64,000 nucleotides of DNA from Arcobacter sp. F155 (GCF_004116455.1 NZ_PDJU01000002.1:310001-374000), one strand, 5' to 3'; shown: positions 51,133 to 61,639, numbered from the stretch's first letter. The notes: generated from the letters alone by a model not told the origin. Made by a program: numbers and translations.

Positions 51133-52893
51133 CTAGCTTTGTAAGCTTGCTCCATTACTTTTTCTTCTTTGGTGATACTTTTTATCTATCACTATACTTT
51201 TTTGTTTTTCTTTTCTATTTTTATCTTTTTCAACATAGATTTTCTTTCTTGTTTCTGGGTCCATCTCTGTGTAATACATAACAGAAGAGTAAGTCCCTGG
51301 TGTTGGTGTGAAAACCTGTGCTTGTTCTGGGTTCATTTTTAATTCATGGGTTGTAAACTGTTTTAACTCATGCATATCTTTTTCTTCACAACCTGGATGT
51401 GCTGCAATTAAGTAGTAAGTTAAGAACTGTTTTTTACCAGCTTCTTTATTTAATCTATCATACATCTTTTTAAACTCAATAAGTGGTTGTTTTCCAGGTT
51501 TCCCCATAAGCTTTAAAACTCTATCTGAAGTATGTTCAGGTGCTACTTTCATTTGTCCAGAAATATGATGATTTACAAGCTCTTTTAAATACTCATATCC
51601 ATGTTTTTTATCTGCTGGAATAAAGTCATATCTTAAACCTGATGCAACAAAGGCTTTTTTTACACCGGGAACTTTTCTAATGTCTCTTAAAAGATTTAAG
51701 TGTCTACTATGGTCAACTTTCATAACTCTACAAAGTCTATCATAATCAACACATCTAATCTCAGCACATGTTCCTTTTTTAAGTTTTTTATTACACTCAT
51801 ACCCATACATATTTGCAGTTGGTCCACCAACATCAGAAATAACACCTTTAAAATCTTTATCTTGTGTAAACTCTTTTGCTTCACTTAGAATATTTTTTTC
51901 ACTTCTTGTTCTAATAGTTCTACCTTGGTGAACTCCAATAGCACAGAAGTTACACTCACCCCAACACCCATGGTGAGTCTGAATAGAGAATTTAATAGTC
52001 TCTAAACATTTAACCTTACCTTGTGGTTTATGATATGGATGTAAATCTCTAATATAATCATATGAAGCTACCTCATCCATCTCTTTTTCATCTAGATAAT
52101 CACATGGAGGATTTTGAATAGCATATCTTGTATCTACTTTTTGACAAAGTCCCTTTGCAGAGATTGGGTCATTGTTTTTATAAAAATCATCAAAAAGGTC
52201 TATATATTTCTCTTTATCTTCTAAACACTCTTGGTGGGAAGGTAGTTGTAAAAACTCTTCAACTGGTTCTTTAGAAATATAACAAACTCCCCTAACCTCT
52301 CTTGGGTCTTTTCCATCTCTTAAAGCAGTTGAAAACTCTCTTATTGCAACTTCACCCATTCCATAAATTAGATAATCAGCTTTTGCATCAAATAAAATAG
52401 GTTTTCTTAATTTATTTGTCCAAAAGTCATAGTGAGTAACTCTTCTTAAACTAGCTTCAATACCACCTAAAACAATTGGAACTGTGTTTTTAAAATGTCT
52501 TCTAATTAAATTTGTATAAACTAAAGTAGCTCTATCTGGTCTTTTGTCATTTTTCCCACCAGGAGTGTAGTCATCGTTGTTTCTAAACTTTTTAGTTGCA
52601 GTGTAGTTTGATACCATAGAGTCAATACTTCCACCACTAACTCCCCAGTATAATTTTGGTTCACCTAATCTTTTTACATCTTCATTTTTAATATCAGGTT
52701 GACCTATAATTCCTACTTTAAAGCCTAAAGCTTCTAGGATTCTTCCAACAACGGCAACACCAATAAATGGAGAATCAATATATGCATCCCCACTTACTAG
52801 TATTACATCACATTGGTCCCATCCTAAAGCATCCATCTCTTTTCTTGTAGTAGGTAGAAATTTTTGTTCTTTTTGTTTGTTATTGGCACTCAT
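51133..52893 (-). CDS. ygiQ: YgiQ-family radical SAM protein
   Basis: 586 residues: N-terminal B12-binding-like region (about 20-200) and a radical SAM barrel with G-C-W-G-E-C-N-F-C-A (about 310-319). The S-D-V-G-G-P-T-A-N-M-Y-G (about 354-365) and F-T-P-T-P-G-T-Y-S (about 537-545) stretches are YgiQ hallmarks. The family reaction is unknown. Monocistronic. Confidence 0.94.
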   Translation of the reverse strand: MSANNKQKEQKFLPTTRKEMDALGWDQCDVILVSGDAYIDSPFIGVAVVGRILEALGFKVGIIGQPDIKNEDVKRLGEPKLYWGVSGGSIDSMVSNYTATKKFRNNDDYTPGGKNDKRPDRATLVYTNLIRRHFKNTVPIVLGGIEASLRRVTHYDFWTNKLRKPILFDAKADYLIYGMGEVAIREFSTALRDGKDPREVRGVCYISKEPVEEFLQLPSHQECLEDKEKYIDLFDDFYKNNDPISAKGLCQKVDTRYAIQNPPCDYLDEKEMDEVASYDYIRDLHPYHKPQGKVKCLETIKFSIQTHHGCWGECNFCAIGVHQGRTIRTRSEKNILSEAKEFTQDKDFKGVISDVGGPTANMYGYECNKKLKKGTCAEIRCVDYDRLCRVMKVDHSRHLNLLRDIRKVPGVKKAFVASGLRYDFIPADKKHGYEYLKELVNHHISGQMKVAPEHTSDRVLKLMGKPGKQPLIEFKKMYDRLNKEAGKKQFLTYYLIAAHPGCEEKDMHELKQFTTHELKMNPEQAQVFTPTPGTYSSVMYYTEMDPETRKKIYVEKDKNRKEKQKSIVIDKKYHQRRKSNGASLQS

Positions 52894-52971
52894 ATAAGTT
52901 TATACTTTCATTTTAATTTTTTCGTATTGTGCCAAAAGATATTTTAACCTCTCATATAAATTTATAACTAA

Positions 52972-55545
52972 TTAAACCTTCTTTGTTAAATTGTCATCAA
53001 TCTTCTTAATATCAAGCACCATTGCAACTTGAGACTCTTCATAATCACTAATATCAGCAAGACTTTCAACTAAAGTTCCAGTTCCTAAGAAGTGACTTTG
53101 TATTTGTTGAATAGAGTTTTTTTCTACAACTGAAACACTCTCTAAAGAAGAAACAAGTATTCCCACACAATGTTCTTTATTATCCTTATCATACTCTAAA
53201 AGAATAATAGTATTTAGCTCAGTATCTGTTATATCTTCTTTAATGAAACTTCTAATATCAAGTACTGAAATTAGATTGTCTTTATGTAAAACCATTCCTT
53301 TAAAAGGATTATTTTTATCCATATCGATTGATTCTTCAAGTTTATCTATAGAAATAGATTCAATAACATTTTTTGCTTCCACTGCAAGGAATTTATTACC
53401 TAAATGGAAAGTTGCTAACTCAACACAAGAGTCCGTAAACACTTTTTTTGCATTTGAGTTTAGGAACTTTGATTTTTGTTCATACTTTAAACTATCAAAA
53501 TGTTTTTCACCAATATAATTAAATACTAAACAGAAAACATCATTTACATAGTCATCTTTAGCACTTTTATACTCTCTATATCCTTGTGAACATCTAACAC
53601 CTAAAGCATAATATTTATTATCTATTTCAATAATTTCACTTTTTTGCTCACCATTTTTTAGTTCAAAAAACTTATCTTCAATATCAATAATTGAGTTTAC
53701 CTCTATATCTTTATTTGTTGAAGAAATAACCTTTTTATCCCTTGATGCAAATAAAGCGAATACTCCATCCTTTCCTTTTGGTAAGCTATCCTCTAACATA
53801 GCATGAAACTCAGGTGTAGAATCAAATACAATAGCAATTCCACCATTTATCTCATTTTGATTTTCAAAAGACCTAATAGCTGCACAATATACATATGTTG
53901 ACTCATTTGCATAAAGATTTGTCTCTTCAAAATCTGATACACAATATTTTGATGTATCTTTTAGGTTTAAAGTTTCTCCTACCCATTTTTGAGGTAAAAC
54001 TTTTCCTACTAGATAATTCTCTTTTTCATTTGAAACTGCAATTATTTTTCCACTTTTATCAAAAACAAGTAGATTTGTATATACTGTATATAAATCATTA
54101 ATATACTTTAAAATAGAAGAGATCTCTTTTTCTTTATAACTTAAAGAGTTATAGTCATCAAATGCTTTTCTAAAGTATGAAGTTAATGCCCACCATCTAC
54201 AGTCATTTGCTCTTTCATAAAGGTTTCTATCCATAATATCAATTGCTAAAGATGATAAGAACTCACTATCTTTTAAAATTGAGTTTATGATAGTTTGATT
54301 AAGGTTACTTAATGAAGAGTTTGCTTTAACTCCTGTAACTCCAATCTCACTTAAAAGAGATTTTGAAAACTCCCTATTTGAAGAGTTTAACTTACTTTGT
54401 GCAACATTACCATTCCAAATAACACGTCCAAGATTTTCTTGAATAGTTTTACTTTTATTAAATACATCTTTTAAATCTTTTGAAAAGTGTTGTTCATTTT
54501 CCATCATAGATTCAATAATTGCATCATCTGCTTTTGCTTCATTACTTTGATTACTTAAAAATGCATACTCTAAAGGAACCATGATATGTCCATACCACTT
54601 AAGTCCTTTAAAGCCTTGATAACCATTAGTTACACAAGTTTTTGCTATATAATCCCTACCACAAAAAGATACTATTTTATACTCTTCATCTAAAACTATT
54701 TCTAGCTTTGATTCTAAAGGAATATAGTCTTTATCACTTGAAGCAATTACAATTCCATCTTCATCTAAAATAGTTAAAGCCTCTTTATTTCTTGTTTCAA
54801 TTAGATTGTTAAAAATTCCTTCCATTTCATCTCTAAATCTAAAACAAAGACAAAGTACACCTAAAACCTCTGAGTCTGAATCATTTGTTTGAGTTACTTT
54901 ATATGAGTAAACTAAAGACTGCTTTTTATGTGGAATAAAATCATGGTATTGGAAAGTTTCCACATACTCATCACTTGAGTTGATTACTTTTTGAGTAAAC
55001 TCTTTATCTAACCAATCTACTTTTACATCATCGTCAAGTCTTGCTACAACTTTTCCTTTTGTATCAGCTAAAACAATATCATAGTACACAGAATATTTTT
55101 GTACATACTCTAAAAATCTTTTTTGTATCTCTTCTTTTAGTTCTACACTATCACTGTTGTATCTTGAAACAAAGTTTTGTAGGAAGTCTCTAATATCATC
55201 ATCCGTTGCTAAAAAACCAATATCAGCAGTTCTTTCAAAAAGATTTCTATTTACAATATCAATAGCAACCTGAGCTTTAAATTTCATCTCTGCAGTTGCT
55301 TTTTTAACTGTTTCATCACTTAAATGATTAAGTAGTGTAGTTGTTAAGTTTAAGAAGTTTTCTTTAGTCTTACCAATGTCGATGTGAATATCACCTAATT
55401 GACCTAAAAGTGCAAAAATATCCCAAGAGGAACTTAATCTTCCTAACTCTTCCCTATACTTATCAACATCTTCAATATGTTTAATTATAGGATAAAGTTC
55501 TTTTTTTACTTTAATACCTTTATAGTCTACTAAACTCTTTGACAT
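52972..55545 (-). CDS. Cytosolic Cache-Cache-CheW protein
   Basis: 857 residues with no signal peptide or clear membrane helix. Two related sensor modules (about 110-340 and 430-690), each opening with a helix containing D-I-V-N-R-N-L-F-E-R-T-A-D or D-I-M-D-R-N-L-Y-E-R-A-N-D and followed by a Cache-like alpha/beta fold, then a C-terminal CheW-like domain (about 710-857; F-L-A-V-E-A-K-N-V, G-M-V-L-H-K-D-N-L-I-S-V-L-D). It lacks an MCP signalling hairpin. It probably links intracellular ligand sensing to CheA arrays through CheW. The internal duplication is visible directly; the role is inference. Confidence 0.85.
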   Translation of the reverse strand: MSKSLVDYKGIKVKKELYPIIKHIEDVDKYREELGRLSSSWDIFALLGQLGDIHIDIGKTKENFLNLTTTLLNHLSDETVKKATAEMKFKAQVAIDIVNRNLFERTADIGFLATDDDIRDFLQNFVSRYNSDSVELKEEIQKRFLEYVQKYSVYYDIVLADTKGKVVARLDDDVKVDWLDKEFTQKVINSSDEYVETFQYHDFIPHKKQSLVYSYKVTQTNDSDSEVLGVLCLCFRFRDEMEGIFNNLIETRNKEALTILDEDGIVIASSDKDYIPLESKLEIVLDEEYKIVSFCGRDYIAKTCVTNGYQGFKGLKWYGHIMVPLEYAFLSNQSNEAKADDAIIESMMENEQHFSKDLKDVFNKSKTIQENLGRVIWNGNVAQSKLNSSNREFSKSLLSEIGVTGVKANSSLSNLNQTIINSILKDSEFLSSLAIDIMDRNLYERANDCRWWALTSYFRKAFDDYNSLSYKEKEISSILKYINDLYTVYTNLLVFDKSGKIIAVSNEKENYLVGKVLPQKWVGETLNLKDTSKYCVSDFEETNLYANESTYVYCAAIRSFENQNEINGGIAIVFDSTPEFHAMLEDSLPKGKDGVFALFASRDKKVISSTNKDIEVNSIIDIEDKFFELKNGEQKSEIIEIDNKYYALGVRCSQGYREYKSAKDDYVNDVFCLVFNYIGEKHFDSLKYEQKSKFLNSNAKKVFTDSCVELATFHLGNKFLAVEAKNVIESISIDKLEESIDMDKNNPFKGMVLHKDNLISVLDIRSFIKEDITDTELNTIILLEYDKDNKEHCVGILVSSLESVSVVEKNSIQQIQSHFLGTGTLVESLADISDYEESQVAMVLDIKKIDDNLTKKV

Positions 55546-55575
55546 TTTAGATCTCCTAAATATTTATAGGAATAT

Positions 55576-55616
55576 CTTACTCTAAAAAGTAAGCAGTTTT
55601 TTTATACAGACTGTAT
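55576..55616. promoter_or_regulatory. Two inverted repeats upstream of Cache-CheW gene
   Basis: CTTACT/AGTAAG (55576-55581 and 55588-55593) and the palindrome ATACAG-A-CTGTAT (55604-55616) occupy the 84-bp gap between the ZnuA-like and Cache-CheW genes. They may be a terminator plus an operator. Confidence 0.35.
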
Positions 55617-55629
55617 ATTTAGTATGCAA

Positions 55630-56436
55630 TTATAGATTTTTTTTATATCTTGCGATTTTTCTAGCTAGGGATTGAATATTAACTTTCCAATTATATTTTG
55701 TGATATCATGTTCTACAATATCAGCGTTAATATGGGAAGCTAAGGATTGAGCTTGTTCGTAGGAACTTCCTTTTTTTATTAATACTTTTTCAATATTATG
55801 TAATTGTGCATGTTCTATTAAAGCAGGTACTTCTTCTAAATCAGTAAACCTATTTTCTCTATAATAAAGATTGATTCTATATCTTTTAGCTATATAGTGC
55901 CAATAAGGCTCATACACATATATATTATAAAATTCATTTCTATCAAACTTCTTTTTTAAAGATAAAAAGAACTCATCTAACTCTTTTAATAAGACTTTAT
56001 GATTTGCTTCATAAAACTCTTTTTTATAGGACTTTAGAGTGCTTAATGTATTGTATAGATTCTTTACTAATTCACGTACTAACAAAGGGTCAGTCCAGAT
56101 ATAGTGATTAACTTTTCCATTTACTATATCTTTTTCAATTCCTTTAGATACATCAATTATTTTCATATATCTATTTTTCTTTTTGAAAAGCTCTATGTAC
56201 TTTTTTTCCTCTTCTAAACCAAGAGTCAAATATACATCACTATAATAGATTTCATTTTTAAAAAGATTTCCTCTTTTATCAAAACTTTGATATCCATCTT
56301 CAATAACTTTAATAAAAAAATCATCTTTTGCTATTTTTTGAATAAACTCTTTATGTACAGGAAAAGTAACTACGATGCTTGTTTTTGCATGTAAAAATGA
56401 GAGTAGTGACAACAATACAATAATATACTTAATCAT
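55630..56436 (-). CDS. ZnuA-like metal-binding lipoprotein-type solute-binding protein
   Basis: 268 residues with a signal peptide (about 1-17). A cluster A-1/ZnuA-type fold: N-H-Y-I-W-T-D-P (about 110-117) with a metal-binding His, and E-P-Y-W-H-Y-I-A-K-R-Y (about 175-185) with a second. The His-rich acidic loop common in ZnuA is absent. Periplasmic delivery of zinc or manganese is likely, but no ABC permease or ATPase gene is adjacent. 17 bp after aspS. Confidence 0.8.
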   Translation of the reverse strand: MIKYIIVLLSLLSFLHAKTSIVVTFPVHKEFIQKIAKDDFFIKVIEDGYQSFDKRGNLFKNEIYYSDVYLTLGLEEEKKYIELFKKKNRYMKIIDVSKGIEKDIVNGKVNHYIWTDPLLVRELVKNLYNTLSTLKSYKKEFYEANHKVLLKELDEFFLSLKKKFDRNEFYNIYVYEPYWHYIAKRYRINLYYRENRFTDLEEVPALIEHAQLHNIEKVLIKKGSSYEQAQSLASHINADIVEHDITKYNWKVNIQSLARKIARYKKNL

Positions 56437-56453
56437 ATTGTTGCCCTTTTAAA

Positions 56454-58217
56454 TTATACTTCAGTCTTTCTAATTCTAAGACTTAATTCTTTTAATTGTT
56501 CATTATCAACAGCTGAAGGTGCAGAAGTTAATAAACATTGAGCTCTTTGAGTTTTAGGGAATGCAATTACATCTCTAATAGAATCAGTACCAGCTAATAA
56601 CATGATAAGTCTATCGAATCCCATTGCAAATCCACCATGGCTTGGTGCACCATATCTTAATGCTTCAAGTAAGAATCCAAATTTATCATTTGCTTCTTCT
56701 TGAGAGATTCCCATAAGTTCAAATACTTTTTCTTGAACTTCTTCTTTATGAATTCTGATTGAACCACCACCAAGCTCAGTACCATTTAATACGATATCAT
56801 AAGCGATTGATTCAATATCTTCTAAATCTTCTACATTATTTAAATCACATTTATCTAAGTTAGGCATAGTAAATGGATGGTGTAATGCTTTAGTTTTTCC
56901 ATCTTCAACTTCAAACATAGGGAAATCAACAACCCATACAAACTCATAAACGTCTGCTGGAATAATTTCCATTTGCTCTGCAAGATAAAGTCTAAATCTT
57001 CCCATGTAATCACATACAGTTTTCTTATCTCCAGCTCCAAAGAATACAACATCACCAACTTCTAATTCAGTTGTTTTTACGATTGCTTCTAAATCAGCTT
57101 CAGAGAAGAATTTAGTTAAAGGACCTTTTAATCCATCTTCTTTCATTTGGAAATAACCAAGACCTTTAGCTCCAAACTTTCTAACGTAATCTTCAAAACC
57201 TTTCATTTGTCTTTTAGAGAATAAGTTATCTCCATTTGGACATCTTAGAGCTTTGATTCTATTGTTTTTAGTATCTTTTGCAATATCTGCAAAGATTTCA
57301 TTTGTAGAGTTAGCAAAAATATCAATAACATCTACCATAGCCATGTCAAATCTCATATCTGGTTTATCTGAACCATATTTTTCCATAGCATCTTTGTAAG
57401 TAATTCTTGGGAAAGTAGTTGGAACATCTTTACCACAAGCTTTAAATGTATCGTGAATTAATTTTTCAGCTACTTCAATTACATCTTCTTGATTACAAAA
57501 AGACATCTCAACATCAATTTGAGTAAATTCTGGTTGTCTATCTGCTCTTAAATCTTCATCTCTAAAACATTTTGCAATTTGGAAATATTTATCAAATCCA
57601 GAAACCATTAGTAATTGTTTAAATAATTGTGGTGATTGAGGAAGTGCATAAAATTCACCTGGGTGAACTCTACTTGGAACTAAATAATCTCTTGCACCTT
57701 CTGGTGTTGATTTTGTTAAAATTGGAGTTTCTACGTCTAAGAATCCTAATTCATTTAGACAGTTTCTAACTGCGATATTTGCAGTACTTCTTAATTTAAA
57801 AATTTCAAAAGATTTTTCAGTTCTTAATTCTAAGAATCTATTTCTTAATCTAATCTCTTCATTTACTTTTTCATCACCTAAATCAAATGGCATAGGTTTT
57901 GATCTGTTTTCAATAACTAAGTCTTCTACAACAATTTCAATTTTTCCAGTAACTAAGTTAGGGTTTTCTAAACCTTCACCTCTAGCTCTTACTTTACCAG
58001 TTGCTATTAAAACAAATTCATCTCTAACACTATCAGCAACTTCCCATGCTCCTTTGTTATCAGCAGGGTCACACACAAGTTGAACTAAACCACCTCTATC
58101 TCTTAAGTCAATAAAAATAATTCCACCGTGATCTCTTCTACTGTTTACCCAACCAGCAACAGTTACAGTTTCATCTATATTCTTTTCCGTTACATCAGTA
58201 CAATAATGAGTTCTCAA
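56454..58217 (-). CDS. aspS: Aspartyl-tRNA synthetase
   Basis: 587-residue class II synthetase of bacterial type with OB anticodon-binding domain (1-100), catalytic core ([14 protein letters not shown] about 217-230), the bacterial GAD insertion (about 285-410) and motif 3 G-F-A-M-G-F-D-R (about 532-539). In Campylobacterota this enzyme is usually non-discriminating and works with GatCAB. Likely in one operon with the ZnuA-like gene. Confidence 0.97.
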   Translation of the reverse strand: MRTHYCTDVTEKNIDETVTVAGWVNSRRDHGGIIFIDLRDRGGLVQLVCDPADNKGAWEVADSVRDEFVLIATGKVRARGEGLENPNLVTGKIEIVVEDLVIENRSKPMPFDLGDEKVNEEIRLRNRFLELRTEKSFEIFKLRSTANIAVRNCLNELGFLDVETPILTKSTPEGARDYLVPSRVHPGEFYALPQSPQLFKQLLMVSGFDKYFQIAKCFRDEDLRADRQPEFTQIDVEMSFCNQEDVIEVAEKLIHDTFKACGKDVPTTFPRITYKDAMEKYGSDKPDMRFDMAMVDVIDIFANSTNEIFADIAKDTKNNRIKALRCPNGDNLFSKRQMKGFEDYVRKFGAKGLGYFQMKEDGLKGPLTKFFSEADLEAIVKTTELEVGDVVFFGAGDKKTVCDYMGRFRLYLAEQMEIIPADVYEFVWVVDFPMFEVEDGKTKALHHPFTMPNLDKCDLNNVEDLEDIESIAYDIVLNGTELGGGSIRIHKEEVQEKVFELMGISQEEANDKFGFLLEALRYGAPSHGGFAMGFDRLIMLLAGTDSIRDVIAFPKTQRAQCLLTSAPSAVDNEQLKELSLRIRKTEV

Positions 58218-58264
58218 TTCTTACTCCGTTTCTATAAATATTCGCGATTATATCGAAAGATTTC

Positions 58265-59470
58265 TTAATTTTCTAATTGCTGTTTTTTTAAAAGCTCTTG
58301 CTCTGCTTTGGCTTTTTTCTCTTCTTGTTTTTGAATAAGAGTGTTATATGTTTCTTCTAAAGCTGTATCAATATCAGTCACTTCTTTAAAGCCATAAGAA
58401 GTTCCTCTATAAAGTATTGGTTCATATTTAACTTGATTGTCTTCAATCTCTGTTTGAATGATTTTTTTGTTTTCATCTGTATCTAAATTCATTAAATATT
58501 CTGCTCCAACTAAAGATGAATAATCAACCCAGTTGTAAATAATATCTGCACCTAATAAATCTGCATACTCTTCAATAAAACTATCAACTTTTCCAATAGA
58601 GTTTACTACAAAAAGATTTGTTCTATCTCTTGGTTGTGTTAACTTTACAAGCAAAGGGTTATAGTTTAATTGTGTAGATAAAACTCTAATTGGATCAATC
58701 TCATATGCTGTTAATTGAGATAAAATAATTGATGTTTTAATAATTGGTGTATTTAATAAAACAGTATTATATGCTATTCTCTCATCATTCATGATATATT
58801 GATATTTATTGTTTGTTCTTTGTATCTCTTTAGTTATTGGTTCAGTATCAATAAACTCATTGTTATATAAATCTTTTAACTTGTTTCCTAAATAAGATGG
58901 TACATAAAACATAGTACTTTTTTCACTTGATAAAGTTTTTAAAAGTTTCACTTGTCTTTCATAAGAGATTCCACCAAATACAAAGTTATCTTTAGCAAAA
59001 GCTACTTCACTTTTATTGATTAAAGGAAAATATACTTTAGCAAAATGTAAAGCATGGGTTCTATTTAGTATTTCATATCCATTTTGAGTAAATAGTGTGA
59101 TTACTTTTTTGAAACCTTGCTCTTCAATTTTTTTAATTTGAGTTAGGATATTAATATTGCTTTCATCATAACTATCAAATGCCTCTATTTCAAACTCTTT
59201 GTTATTGTAAATTAAATAAGCCATAACAGCATTTACAGTTGATTTAGCATACTTACCAACTATTTTTGATGGATAAAGTACTGCAATTTTATTTGCACCT
59301 TTTTCATCTGCTACAACTGGCTCTTTTTCAATGGCATCTTCATAAACTTCTTGGGGTTGAGTATAAACAGTCTCTTTAACTTCTTGCTTTTGTGAAGTAG
59401 TAACTTTTCCTTTAGGTGCACACCCTACTATGAAAAAACCTACTAATACTAATAAAATTATATTTTTCAA
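58265..59470 (-). CDS. Putative LpoA-like lipoprotein
   Basis: 401 residues with a lipobox F-I-V-G-C17 (signal peptide 1-16), so a lipoprotein. The mature part resembles a type I periplasmic-binding fold (I-A-V-L-Y-P-S-K-I-V-G-K-Y about 62-74), as in LpoA penicillin-binding-protein activators or YraM, followed by a charged C-terminal coil (E-E-K-K-A-K-A-E-Q-E). Overlaps the uracil-DNA glycosylase gene by 4 bp. Assignment to LpoA is tentative. Confidence 0.65.
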   Translation of the reverse strand: MKNIILLVLVGFFIVGCAPKGKVTTSQKQEVKETVYTQPQEVYEDAIEKEPVVADEKGANKIAVLYPSKIVGKYAKSTVNAVMAYLIYNNKEFEIEAFDSYDESNINILTQIKKIEEQGFKKVITLFTQNGYEILNRTHALHFAKVYFPLINKSEVAFAKDNFVFGGISYERQVKLLKTLSSEKSTMFYVPSYLGNKLKDLYNNEFIDTEPITKEIQRTNNKYQYIMNDERIAYNTVLLNTPIIKTSIILSQLTAYEIDPIRVLSTQLNYNPLLVKLTQPRDRTNLFVVNSIGKVDSFIEEYADLLGADIIYNWVDYSSLVGAEYLMNLDTDENKKIIQTEIEDNQVKYEPILYRGTSYGFKEVTDIDTALEETYNTLIQKQEEKKAKAEQELLKKQQLEN

Positions 59471-60132
59471 TTTGACTCCAAAATCGACTTTATTTTTAGC
59501 ATATCTTGAAATGCTTCTTTCTTAAAAGATGGGTTTCTTAAAAGAAATCCTGGACTATACGTTGGTAACACATCATAGTTTTTAAAATTCGTTAGTTTAC
59601 CTCTAATTTGATAAAAAGGTGTTTTATCTTTACATAGATACTGGTAAGTTTTATCTCCTAAAGTAACAATTAACTTAGGTTGAATTAAATCAATTTGTTT
59701 ATATAAATAAGAACTACAACTATTAAAATGTGTTGATTCAAAACCATTTTGACTCTTACATTTTACCAAACTTGTAATATAAACATCTTCTTTTTTAACA
59801 GGTAATACGTTTTCAATCATTTTTGCTAACTGTTCACCTGATTTTCCAACATAAAAAGAATCAAGTTCATCTTCAGTAGTTGTTGGTTCATCAATCAAAA
59901 ACATTATACTTGCATTTATATTTCCATATCCAAATAAAACATTTTTTCTATTTTTTGAAAGCTCACATAAATAACAGTTATTTACTATTTGCCCTAAACT
60001 ATTTATATCATTTGGTAAAGTATCCTCTTCAACCTCTTTATTAAAAGCTTTTATTGGTTCATGATACTCGTATCCAATTGATTTTAAAAAATGCAACTGA
60101 GATAGAATTCTATTTTTAATTACTTTTGTCAT
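59467..60132 (-). CDS. Family 4-type uracil-DNA glycosylase
   Basis: 221 residues. N-N-C-Y-L-C (about 51-56) and a later C-K-S-Q-N-G-F-E-S-T-H-F-N-S-C pair supply the four iron-sulfur cysteines of family 4 UDG. The usual motif A G-E-A-P-G is L-I-D-E-P-T-T-T-E-D here (about 77-86), retaining Glu; motif B P-T-Y-S-P-G-F-L-L-R is present (about 191-200). ATG 60132 is used; the longer frame from 60186 begins with TTG. Activity on uracil is likely but altered motif A makes it less certain. Confidence 0.78.
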   Translation of the reverse strand: MTKVIKNRILSQLHFLKSIGYEYHEPIKAFNKEVEEDTLPNDINSLGQIVNNCYLCELSKNRKNVLFGYGNINASIMFLIDEPTTTEDELDSFYVGKSGEQLAKMIENVLPVKKEDVYITSLVKCKSQNGFESTHFNSCSSYLYKQIDLIQPKLIVTLGDKTYQYLCKDKTPFYQIRGKLTNFKNYDVLPTYSPGFLLRNPSFKKEAFQDMLKIKSILESN

Positions 60133-60240
60133 ACGCAATTGTACAAAAAAAGTTCTTTTGAATAAATTTGCTAAAAAAATATGCAAATTATTTATAAAAA
60201 TGTGACTTTTTAATAAAAAAGTGCTATTATTACATTTATA

Positions 60241-60299
60241 GTATACAGAAGTAGTTAGTTTATATCGCGAACTGTAAACTTTTCTACTTCATTTTATAC
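60241..60299. other. Nested inverted repeat after DGC gene
   Basis: Three nested arms: GTATA/TATAC (60241-60245, 60295-60299), GAAGTAG/CTACTTC (60248-60254, 60284-60290) and AGTTTA/TAAACT (60257-60262, 60275-60280). The outer arm contains the cyclase stop codon. Terminator or small structured RNA; no T-run follows on the minus strand. Confidence 0.45.
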
Positions 60300-61547
60300 T
60301 ATATCTCCATTATCTACAATGATTTTATTTCTACCTTGAGCTTTTGCAGTATAAAGTAATTCATCAGCTTTTTTAATAGTTTCTTCATATGAGTTATAAT
60401 TATTTCTAAATGCAACACCTGCTGAGAATTTTACACTTAATTTTATATCATTATAAACAAACTTATTGTTTGAGATAATATTTTTCACCCTTCTTAGGTA
60501 ATTTTTAATATCCATTTTATTTTTGTAATTAACAATAGTTATAAACTCTTCCCCACCATACCTAGAGATAATATCTCCGGTACGAGTAAGATTTTTTAAT
60601 ATCTGAGCAAAAGTTGATAGTACTGAATCTCCACAATCATGCCCATAAGTATCATTTATATCTTTAAAATGGTCAATATCAAAAAATACTAAAGCATAGT
60701 TAGAATCATATACTCTATACTCATTTTCTAATCTTTCAATTTCTACAACATAGGCTCTTCTTGTTAAAACACCTGTTAAGAAATCAGTTGATTTCTCTTC
60801 TTCTGCTTTATCTAAGTTTTGCTGTAGAGCTTCAATTTGTTCATATAAATTATTACACTCTAGTTGATTATTTAAAATATCTTTTTGACTAACTCTTACT
60901 GATGATTCAAACTTATCAATTGATTTGATTAAATCTGATTTAATCTCTTCTAAATCATTTAATGATGACTCAGAAAGAGAAAGTGAATTTATTTCTTCTT
61001 TTAATCTTGTAATTTCATCATAAGTGGAAGTGTGATTAACAATAAACTTATTTATATACTCACCTAAAAATCTAATAAGTTTTTTTACGTCACTTGTTTT
61101 ATCTTTAAATAGTTTTTTATCGTTATTAATTCTTTTGTCAGTTAAAGTTCTAATTTCCCTTAAAACTCTATCATCAAGAAGTTTCTTTGGGTCTTCTGCT
61201 ATATCGATACATATTTTGTCTATTTCTACTTTTATCTCTTTATCTATTGAAGGAGAAATAAAATATGAAAAGTCTTTTAAAAACTCTCTTATTGTTTGAT
61301 TAGAAACTCTTTGTGAGAGTATTTGAGAAAGTTCTCTAAAAGTAGGAACTTCATTATTAAGTTGAGATTTTTCATAAATTGTTAGTTTTGTGATTAAATC
61401 TTTAATCTCTTCTGTTTCTTCTAGTATTAAATCAGTTTTTTGAAGTTGTTTATAAAATTCAGTTTCAAAATTTGTGGGATTTGCAAGTTTGCTTTGCTTG
61501 TCTAAACTATCTAAAGTTAAGCTAATAATATTGATTATATCGTTCAT
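60294..61547 (-). CDS. Cytosolic diguanylate cyclase
   Basis: 417 residues without membrane helices: a helical N-terminal region (1-180), a long coiled coil (about 185-250) and a GGDEF domain with R-Y-G-G-E-E-F (active site intact) and I-site R-T-G-D exactly five residues before it. Makes c-di-GMP with product inhibition. ATG 61547 is used, since the frame start at 61565 is TTG. Insulated from the ribosomal-operon end by the terminator at 61602-61634. Confidence 0.88.
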   Translation of the reverse strand: MNDIINIISLTLDSLDKQSKLANPTNFETEFYKQLQKTDLILEETEEIKDLITKLTIYEKSQLNNEVPTFRELSQILSQRVSNQTIREFLKDFSYFISPSIDKEIKVEIDKICIDIAEDPKKLLDDRVLREIRTLTDKRINNDKKLFKDKTSDVKKLIRFLGEYINKFIVNHTSTYDEITRLKEEINSLSLSESSLNDLEEIKSDLIKSIDKFESSVRVSQKDILNNQLECNNLYEQIEALQQNLDKAEEEKSTDFLTGVLTRRAYVVEIERLENEYRVYDSNYALVFFDIDHFKDINDTYGHDCGDSVLSTFAQILKNLTRTGDIISRYGGEEFITIVNYKNKMDIKNYLRRVKNIISNNKFVYNDIKLSVKFSAGVAFRNNYNSYEETIKKADELLYTAKAQGRNKIIVDNGDIV

Positions 61548-61601
61548 TACACTATATACTTTCAAGAATTTCTTTTAGTATAGCATAACTACTTTAAGAA
61601 A

Positions 61602-61634
61602 AAGAGATAATAAATAAGAAATTTATTATCTCTT
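61602..61634 (-). terminator. Terminator of the spc-operon end (after infA)
   Basis: AAGAGATAATAAAT, loop AAGAA, ATTTATTATCTCTT is a perfect 14-bp stem starting 6 bp after the infA stop. Confidence 0.85.
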
Positions 61635-61639
61635 AAAAA

